DNA from: JACDAE01 sp963717195 | GTDB lineage: Bacteria > Chloroflexota > Ktedonobacteria > Ktedonobacterales > Ktedonobacteraceae | DNA length: 64,000 nt | Reading direction: 5' to 3' | NCBI GenBank assembly: GCA_963717195.1 | Contig: CAVQVR010000006.1 | Location: forward strand, 124,001-188,000 | Part shown: one piece after another, positions 58,661 to 64,000 of the stretch | Numbering within the stretch: position 1 is the stretch's first letter | How the letters are laid out: each line of letters begins with the position of its first letter | Notes under the pieces: model-generated | Seen by the model: only the letters and a program-made list of their open reading frames with translations | What the model was told of the DNA's origin: nothing | The model's database searches: none | Translations under genes and position numbers: made by a program

Positions 58661-59758
58661 TTACTCCATTGCTGCCATGTTGCGCATCCACATCTCTACG
58701 GGGTGGTCTTGCAGAAAGCCAGCACCGCCGAGAACCTGAACCGCGTCTATCGTCGCCGATTTTCCAATGGTGAGGGCCTGCTGGTGTGCTGCCTCGGCAT
58801 CACGTAGAAGGGTGGCGGGGTCAACATCGCTATCCCAGTTTACAGCCGCATTCCAGAGCAGGAGGCGAGCGGCATCCAGCTTCATCGCCATTTCAGCAAG
58901 AATGAAGGCGATGCCCTGATAGGAAACGATAGGGCGTCCAAAGGCGATACGCTCTTTGGCATAAGCGCTGGCATATTCGAGAGCGGCGCGGGCAGTGCCA
59001 CAGGCGATGGCAGCTCGCAAGATCACATAAAGGGTCGCGGCACGTATCACGCCGTTATGGCCTGGTTCGCCCAACATAGTGCTGGAAGGAACAATGGCAT
59101 TAGTGAGGGTATATGACGCGCTGGGAGCTGCAATCAGGCCCAATTTTTCGCTGTCCGGGATGACCTGCAAGCCGTCGAGACGAGCGGGAAGGATGAAGGC
59201 ACAAAGACCGCCTGAACCTTCTCTATTGTCGAGACGGAATAGGGCGATGCGGGGGTGAGATTGTGAACCGTGGATGATGTTGCGTTTGGTGCCATTGAGG
59301 ATATAATTGTCGCCGTCGCGGGAGGCTGTGGCGTTTATGTCTGCCAGGGCGTAACCGCCTGTACGTTCGGCGAAGGCAAGGCTACCGCGCTGAGTATGGC
59401 CTTCGCCTGAGGAACCGAAGGGTGGAATGTACTGTTCCTGTTGTTGGGGAGTTCCGGCGAGGACGATGGTAAGGGGTCCCATAAGGGAGCCGATAATGTT
59501 TAGGGCGAGGCTACCATCGCCGAAGCCAAATTCTTCGGCGATAAGGGTATAGGTGATGGCTTCGATGGGACCTGAGCCGCCGTATGTTTCGGGAAAGGGT
59601 GTGGTGAGGCCAGTCTGTGTGAGTATTTGTGTGAGCGTGGGGGAGATGTCGCCACTTTTTTCGGACGTGCGTGCCTGGGTGCGCAGTTGTTCGATGGCGA
59701 TGCTGCGTGCCAGGTGACATATCTCTTCCTGCTCTTCGGTTGGCGAGAAGTGAAGCAT
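58661..59758 (-). CDS. Acyl-CoA dehydrogenase
   Basis: A 365-residue flavoprotein that introduces a 2,3 double bond into an acyl-CoA, passing electrons to ETF. It has the N-terminal helical domain (FSPTEEQEEICHLARSIAIEQLR), the middle segment LAFAERTGGYALADINATASRDGDNYILNGTKRNI, and the C-terminal helical domain with YAKERIAFGRPIVSYQGIAFILAEM and VQVLGGAGFLQDHPVEMWMRN. It ends early compared with classic enzymes and lacks the usual IYEGT end, where the catalytic Glu often lies nearby, so its activity is uncertain. ATG at 59758 follows AAAGGA. It pairs with the frameshifted paralogue downstream. Confidence 0.85.
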   Translation of the reverse strand: MLHFSPTEEQEEICHLARSIAIEQLRTQARTSEKSGDISPTLTQILTQTGLTTPFPETYGGSGPIEAITYTLIAEEFGFGDGSLALNIIGSLMGPLTIVLAGTPQQQEQYIPPFGSSGEGHTQRGSLAFAERTGGYALADINATASRDGDNYILNGTKRNIIHGSQSHPRIALFRLDNREGSGGLCAFILPARLDGLQVIPDSEKLGLIAAPSASYTLTNAIVPSSTMLGEPGHNGVIRAATLYVILRAAIACGTARAALEYASAYAKERIAFGRPIVSYQGIAFILAEMAMKLDAARLLLWNAAVNWDSDVDPATLLRDAEAAHQQALTIGKSATIDAVQVLGGAGFLQDHPVEMWMRNMAAME

Positions 59759-59983
59759 GAAACTACATCCTTTCGATAGGTTGCTGTACGGAGCGGAGAT
59801 AATAGGACGATGTTTCTGTTGTGTTGACATTGTATGAGAATGATGGGGGAAGTGCAAGGGAATTGATCCAGACCACTATCCTCGAAGAGACAAGGGGTAG
59901 CGATAATAGGAAGAACCGTGGTATTGTGCTATGTTTCCTTGCACAAGAGCCACAGTGCAAATCAGTACTCATATATTTTTACA

Positions 59984-61450
59984 CTATAATTTACTCTGGT
60001 TCTTGCGTAAATCATCACAAACAGCCCGAATCTCTTCAGCAATCTTTTTCCATGCTTCATCACGATTGCTCCATTTATCAACGGGCGGACGACTACGCGG
60101 TAGTAATACGAGGTCTTTAAAAGGTGTATTGTCTATAATAGTTGAGCGTAAGATAATTGGAACAACGCGGGCGGCACCAGATTTATGCCGCTCCATAGCA
60201 TGTTGCAGCTCTTGCTCATAAAGATAATCTGAAGCCAGAAAACTTGGGCTGATCAGAAGAAGGATGATTTGAGATTGATCGATGCGGTCGCTCGTCTCTT
60301 TTTTCCACGTTAAACCAACTTGTGTTTGTTCACTATGCCATGGACGAATCTCGCCGCTGCGTCTAAGCATCACAAGGTGAGTTTCCAGTTCTTTCTTGAA
60401 CCGCTCATCCTCTGCCGCATAGCTAATAAAGACATCGAAGGGAACCACACCCTGACTATTTGAAGTGGAATTACTGATCATTTCTTGAGGTGTAGGTGAT
60501 GGGTGGGAAGGCTGTGAGGCTGGATGGGCAGTGGCCTTCGTATTATCAACCAACGGCTCGATAATACCAGCTTTGATAAAGGCACTGGTGAAGGCACTAG
60601 CGGACTTGCAAGCATAAGCTGTCCAGCGCGGATTACGTTCAAGACCAATGATGTCACTGATGCCCCGAATAGCCATGACTGGATATTGCTTGTCCATCTG
60701 CTGCGCAGCCTGTAAGGCTCCGGCTGACTCCATCTCGATGGCGAGAATGCCGCGAGCGCTTTCCAACCATCTTGTTGGTATCTTCGTATTCTTCATCAGG
60801 TTATTGCTTGAAGCAATAATACCTGTCTTGAATAGAGGGTGCTGAACATCGCTAGCAGACTCGCCAAATTGAGTTTCGAACGATTTAAGCACATCGTTGC
60901 GCCATTTAGCATCACCGTAGAGGTTAGATTTTACCCATAAGAGATCGATAGACGGTCGTGCCATGCCAATGCTGTCGGGTTCATTCCAGCCAGCCAGGAG
61001 GCTTTTTTTATACATAGGCAAGCTGGCGGTGATGTCGCTGACAAGCGGATGAATACCGCCCTGTACATTGAAGGTGATATCGTTTTGTTTGACGGCACTC
61101 ACATTGAAGTTGTGGATACGCGAGGAGATAATTACATCTCCAAGCGTGAATTCGTTGTGAGGAACTCCGCCAGCGATACCAACAACGAGCAAAAGCTGCG
61201 GGTCCAGATCTCGCATTATATCGGAGGCAACTAGCTGCGAGGCATCGGTGCCCTGTTCGGGACAGCGTGCCAGGGCGACGACACAAGTTTTATTGGTTCT
61301 CGTCGGTATAGAGAAAATTGCATAGGTGCGCTTGCTGGAACCTTTAAACGGTTTCAACAGGTAGTCTTTTAACAGGTATTCCTCAATCTGACCGAACATT
61401 GCATCAAACTCGTCGTCGCGGATTGTCATAATTGCGATATCTACCTGCAT
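59984..61450 (-). CDS. Nucleoside phosphorylase-TIR fusion protein, candidate immune effector
   Basis: A 488-residue two-domain protein. Residues 1-300 form a PNP/MTA-SAH nucleosidase-type phosphorylase: LLLVVGIAGGVPHNEFTLGDVIISSR, then AIEMESAGALQAA and the catalytic acid in AIRGISDIIG. A Pro/Ser-rich linker (about 305-333) leads to a TIR domain from about 336 (FDVFISYAAEDERFKKELETHLVML), with the putative NADase glutamate near 411 in YEQELQHAMER. Bacterial TIRs commonly degrade NAD in abortive-infection defence, and phosphorylase domains serve as effectors or sensors in related conflict systems. No cyclase, NTPase or other partner gene is adjacent. GGGAGG precedes the ATG. Confidence 0.85.
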   Translation of the reverse strand: MQVDIAIMTIRDDEFDAMFGQIEEYLLKDYLLKPFKGSSKRTYAIFSIPTRTNKTCVVALARCPEQGTDASQLVASDIMRDLDPQLLLVVGIAGGVPHNEFTLGDVIISSRIHNFNVSAVKQNDITFNVQGGIHPLVSDITASLPMYKKSLLAGWNEPDSIGMARPSIDLLWVKSNLYGDAKWRNDVLKSFETQFGESASDVQHPLFKTGIIASSNNLMKNTKIPTRWLESARGILAIEMESAGALQAAQQMDKQYPVMAIRGISDIIGLERNPRWTAYACKSASAFTSAFIKAGIIEPLVDNTKATAHPASQPSHPSPTPQEMISNSTSNSQGVVPFDVFISYAAEDERFKKELETHLVMLRRSGEIRPWHSEQTQVGLTWKKETSDRIDQSQIILLLISPSFLASDYLYEQELQHAMERHKSGAARVVPIILRSTIIDNTPFKDLVLLPRSRPPVDKWSNRDEAWKKIAEEIRAVCDDLRKNQSKL

Positions 61451-61963
61451 CGTAGCCTCCCACTTCTAACTATAAATAATAATACTTTGTGGTACTAAAC
61501 ATTCTCTAGTATACGTAGTAACCTCCTCAAATGCAAAATTCTGGTTACTTGAGAAATATACCTGAAATTTGGGCTATGCAATCAGTGTGCTAAACGTACG
61601 TCAGAAGGGAAACCGGCGAATGTGGCGTTTACAACCTCGACGCCGTCCTGGTTGAGCAGAGTGGCACTGGCTCTGTTGTGTTTGTTGGTTCGTAATGTCC
61701 ATTAAGGCAGACATAAGGACAGACATAGCAACCGAAAATGTCAACTTCACATATTGGAATGTTATATACATGTAATCTTCCTTATTTTAACATTTTATTA
61801 ATATCGTAATGCAAAATAACATGTTATACTCAATGAAGTAGTCCCTATGCTTTTTAGCACAAGAAAGCGAAATGTCATAGTAGATATTTCGTCAATAGGG
61901 GCTCATGTTTTGTAACAAAACAGCGCTTAAAGAGTGTCTGATAAAACATGTAGGGAGGCAAAC
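61451..61963. other. AT-rich divergent intergenic region of about 510 bp
   Basis: Lies between the phosphorylase-TIR gene and the GAF-like gene. No gene, RNA or strong repeat was recognised. It is noticeably AT-rich (for example around 61760-61840, with ATGTTATACT resembling a -10 box) and probably holds promoters for both genes. Confidence 0.5.
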
Positions 61964-62890
61964 GTGGAGTACGGGAAAATAGGTACGTATAATCCAGCGC
62001 ATAGGATAATGGGCAATCATCAACTTGTCATTATCACGCGACTATTGCAAGTTGTGGAGACGATGGAGACCATTGATGAGTTATTCGCATGGCTGGCAGA
62101 GATGATCATACAACGTATGGATGTTCAAGTAGTGCAGTTCTGGGCAATGCAGGCATACACACATGGACGGGAGAGCTGCGCATTACGCACGATGGCTTGT
62201 CAGAGTACCTCATTACCGCAACACATTGTTGTTAATCAACCATTAGCGGATGCAGTCGAGCAATCACTCAACAAACAGCAAAGCGTTGCTCCTCGGTCGG
62301 TTGGCACCATATTCTCGCATTATTATAGTGAAGTGCTTATGCGCTACAACCTCAATTACTGGGCGTGCCACTTTATGAGTAACAACATCTTGCTTCCAGT
62401 GACGAGAGATAGCTCTTCATATGAGAAAATTGCTACTCCTCTTACGCTGGGGATCACCGTTTTCTTACAGCATCCGCCTTCCTCACGCTTATTACCAACA
62501 CTGGCCCATACTCTGGAACACACGCTTCCAATAGCCAGGAAGCATGGGCTATTGAAAATTAGCACTCCCATAAAACAGGGATTGCAGTTGGAGAGTAATC
62601 AATACACAGGAAAGCGCCCGGCCCTGACAGCATTTACGCCGTACCATACACAGACAGAGCACACAGTAAAACAGGCTTTGATACCCAGATCCATTATTCA
62701 AGACAAAAACGCGCGTCGTCTCTATCTTGAAATTGATGGCCATAAAAACATCGGTGAGCTTGCCTCTGAGATGCAGTTGAACGCAGAAGAATTCTATGCA
62801 GCATTATCCCTGCTGCTGACGCAAAAGCGTATTCAGATCTTCGGGGGACAGGGATTTGTGAGTGAAAGAGCACAATCCCTTCAATCCTAG
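61964..62890 (+). CDS. GAF-like domain protein with a C-terminal winged-helix-like segment
   Basis: A 308-residue soluble protein. The N-terminal half looks like a GAF domain (ITRLLQVVETMETIDELFAWLAEMIIQRMDVQVVQFWAM, then LRTMACQSTSLPQHIVVNQPLADAVEQSL). The last 80 residues (ARRLYLEIDGHKNIGELASEMQLNAEEFYAALSLLLTQKRIQIF) resemble the short helical C-terminal modules that bacterial sensors use for protein contacts. No kinase or cyclase output is present. GTG at 61964 is chosen because AGGGAGG lies just upstream. Function is unknown; a signalling adaptor is a guess. Confidence 0.55.
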   Translation: MEYGKIGTYNPAHRIMGNHQLVIITRLLQVVETMETIDELFAWLAEMIIQRMDVQVVQFWAMQAYTHGRESCALRTMACQSTSLPQHIVVNQPLADAVEQSLNKQQSVAPRSVGTIFSHYYSEVLMRYNLNYWACHFMSNNILLPVTRDSSSYEKIATPLTLGITVFLQHPPSSRLLPTLAHTLEHTLPIARKHGLLKISTPIKQGLQLESNQYTGKRPALTAFTPYHTQTEHTVKQALIPRSIIQDKNARRLYLEIDGHKNIGELASEMQLNAEEFYAALSLLLTQKRIQIFGGQGFVSERAQSLQS

Positions 62891-63067
62891 CTCGTGCCAC
62901 GAATTCAATAATAGAGATTTTATATTGTGGGGGGAACAGTCGTCATTAAGAGTAGATGGTGCCTGAGTAGGGAAGCGGTCGAGTTACCCAGAGCATCATC
63001 TACTGGAGTTTTCAAGCGTTGATGTGCTCCAATAGGAGTGTCACAGGCAGGGGATGGCAGGCTGCAC

Positions 63068-63859
63068 ATGCAAACTCAGAAAACAAAGGCTGTTATTGCA
63101 CGAAAGCTATCTGAACAAGAGCTCTACAACTACTTTTTCCCACGTCGCTATCCGATCTGGGTCTGGATTACACTTGCCAGTGGCGCGATACTCTTTTGCA
63201 TGGGATCATTTCTGCAAAATATGCTCTTTATCGGACTCAGTATAGTCCTGGGTGTCATTGGCGTGCTTATCATATGGCAAACAAAACGGTCAAATCCTGA
63301 TGATGAGCAGTACGATGCCTGGGTAAAAAGCCAGGGCAAGATCCTTTACAAAAGAGGATTACAGACGCTGGGGATAACAGAAGCCCAGTTGAGTGACCAT
63401 GTAATGTGGATTCAAAGTTATGTGCTACCCGGCTCCTTTGATGCAGACGAGTACGATGCAGAGGTCGTCTGGCTAAAATATGGGAAAGATGGACGTTGCC
63501 GCTCCAGTATCAACGTATTCACATTTATCTATCCGACGTCCCGATCATTTGGCATTTTCAAGAGTGATGTGAATGCATTGTTTCCATCATTACACAACGA
63601 CGAGGATGAGGTCTATCCCTATCGTCATATCATAAGCGCGACTACAAGTAAGACGAGAGATACAATTTTATTAGGAGAGCAGGAATTTCCTTATCAGATT
63701 GAACATTTCTGCCTGAAGATCACCAACGGGGAGACGGTCAAACTGAGCGCCACAGTCAAAGCAAAGCCATCAGGCAGCATCCCGGGCGTGCCTACGATAG
63801 CGTTGCCTGATACAAACTTTAACTGGACGCTTGGTAAATTACGGAGCATGTTACAGTGA
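63068..63859 (+). CDS. Membrane-anchored protein of unknown function
   Basis: A 263-residue protein with two adjacent membrane helices (about 29-47 YPIWVWITLASGAILFCMG and 50-69 LQNMLFIGLSIVLGVIGVL) and a large soluble C-terminal domain (about 75-263) that starts DDEQYDAWVKSQGKILYKRGL. The soluble part is mixed alpha/beta and not recognised. The start is unclear: ATG at 63068 is used, though GTG at 63038 is in frame. It is on the same strand as the GAF-like gene, 177 nt downstream. Confidence 0.6.
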   Translation: MQTQKTKAVIARKLSEQELYNYFFPRRYPIWVWITLASGAILFCMGSFLQNMLFIGLSIVLGVIGVLIIWQTKRSNPDDEQYDAWVKSQGKILYKRGLQTLGITEAQLSDHVMWIQSYVLPGSFDADEYDAEVVWLKYGKDGRCRSSINVFTFIYPTSRSFGIFKSDVNALFPSLHNDEDEVYPYRHIISATTSKTRDTILLGEQEFPYQIEHFCLKITNGETVKLSATVKAKPSGSIPGVPTIALPDTNFNWTLGKLRSMLQ

Positions 63860-63966
63860 ACCCCTCTCCCGTCACTGTACATTTATCATCTGTGCAGGTA
63901 GCTCTACAAATGTTAAACGTGAATATACAAATGTTTGCCTCTTTATTAACAAATGCACTACATTTC

Positions 63967-63995
63967 TTGCATTTTGGGAGAAAGTAGGTTATACT
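63967..63995 (+). promoter_or_regulatory. Promoter for a gene beyond the window
   Basis: TTGCAT (63967-63972) and TATACT (63990-63995) with a 17-nt spacer at the window end. Confidence 0.5.
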
Positions 63996-64000
63996 TTCCT

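Overview
The window looks like chromosomal DNA of a bacterium of the phylum Chloroflexota, most probably class Ktedonobacteria. That assignment is inferred from gene content (a Cdc48-type double AAA ATPase, an XPB-type helicase, an archaeal-type IMP cyclohydrolase, a selenocysteine formate dehydrogenase, a WxL/DUF916 surface pair) and from many copies of a GC-rich repeat with the core ATAAATCG..CCCCTAC. No rRNA is present to confirm it. Genes are dense, on both strands, and mostly housekeeping.

Layout. 1-1.6 kb: 3' part of metG. 1.7-10.2 kb (minus strand): a long gene string yraN, zinc-ribbon protein, tsaE-tsaB-rimI-tsaD (tRNA t6A synthesis), ROK sugar kinase, GNAT, purO. It is interrupted between the ROK gene and GNAT by a complete-looking IscB (OMEGA) element with its guide-RNA scaffold region. 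10.8-18.7 kb: thiO, DUF2625, a broken phosphotransferase, an alpha/beta hydrolase, yebC-ruvC-ruvA, thiL and a double GNAT. 19-29.3 kb: secreted GH43-like protein, small unknowns, a degenerate receiver-GGDEF protein, an XPB-type helicase, a thioredoxin-like protein, manA, membrane proteins, a Uma2 endonuclease. 29.4-37.4 kb (minus strand): amino-acid biosynthesis, thrB-thrC and ilvB-ilvN-ilvC-leuA, the latter behind a leader with two terminators and a Leu/Val/Ile-rich reading frame.

37.6-41.9 kb: esterase, hicB-hicA toxin-antitoxin, thpR, ftsH. 42.1-47.6 kb: a three-gene membrane formate dehydrogenase whose catalytic subunit uses an in-frame TGA as selenocysteine. 47.6-49.5 kb: DUF916-like and WxL-like surface proteins. 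49.9-55.4 kb: Cdc48-like ATPase, a small protein plus GAF/PAS histidine kinase, a membrane protein. 55.7-57.4 kb: tRNA-Val and several tiny genes. 57.5-59.8 kb: two acyl-CoA dehydrogenases, one frameshifted. 60-61.5 kb: a nucleoside phosphorylase-TIR fusion, a likely immunity effector. 62-63.9 kb: a GAF-type protein and a membrane protein.

Three cross-cutting points. Long palindromes and related short repeats are scattered through the window, several supply the stop codon of the neighbouring gene, and one lies in frame inside a gene. Single-nucleotide frameshifts affect several genes including essential ones (tsaD, possibly ftsH), which suggests homopolymer sequencing errors as well as, or instead of, real decay. 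The most distinctive systems are the IscB element, the phosphorylase-TIR protein, the selenocysteine formate dehydrogenase and the ilv leader.
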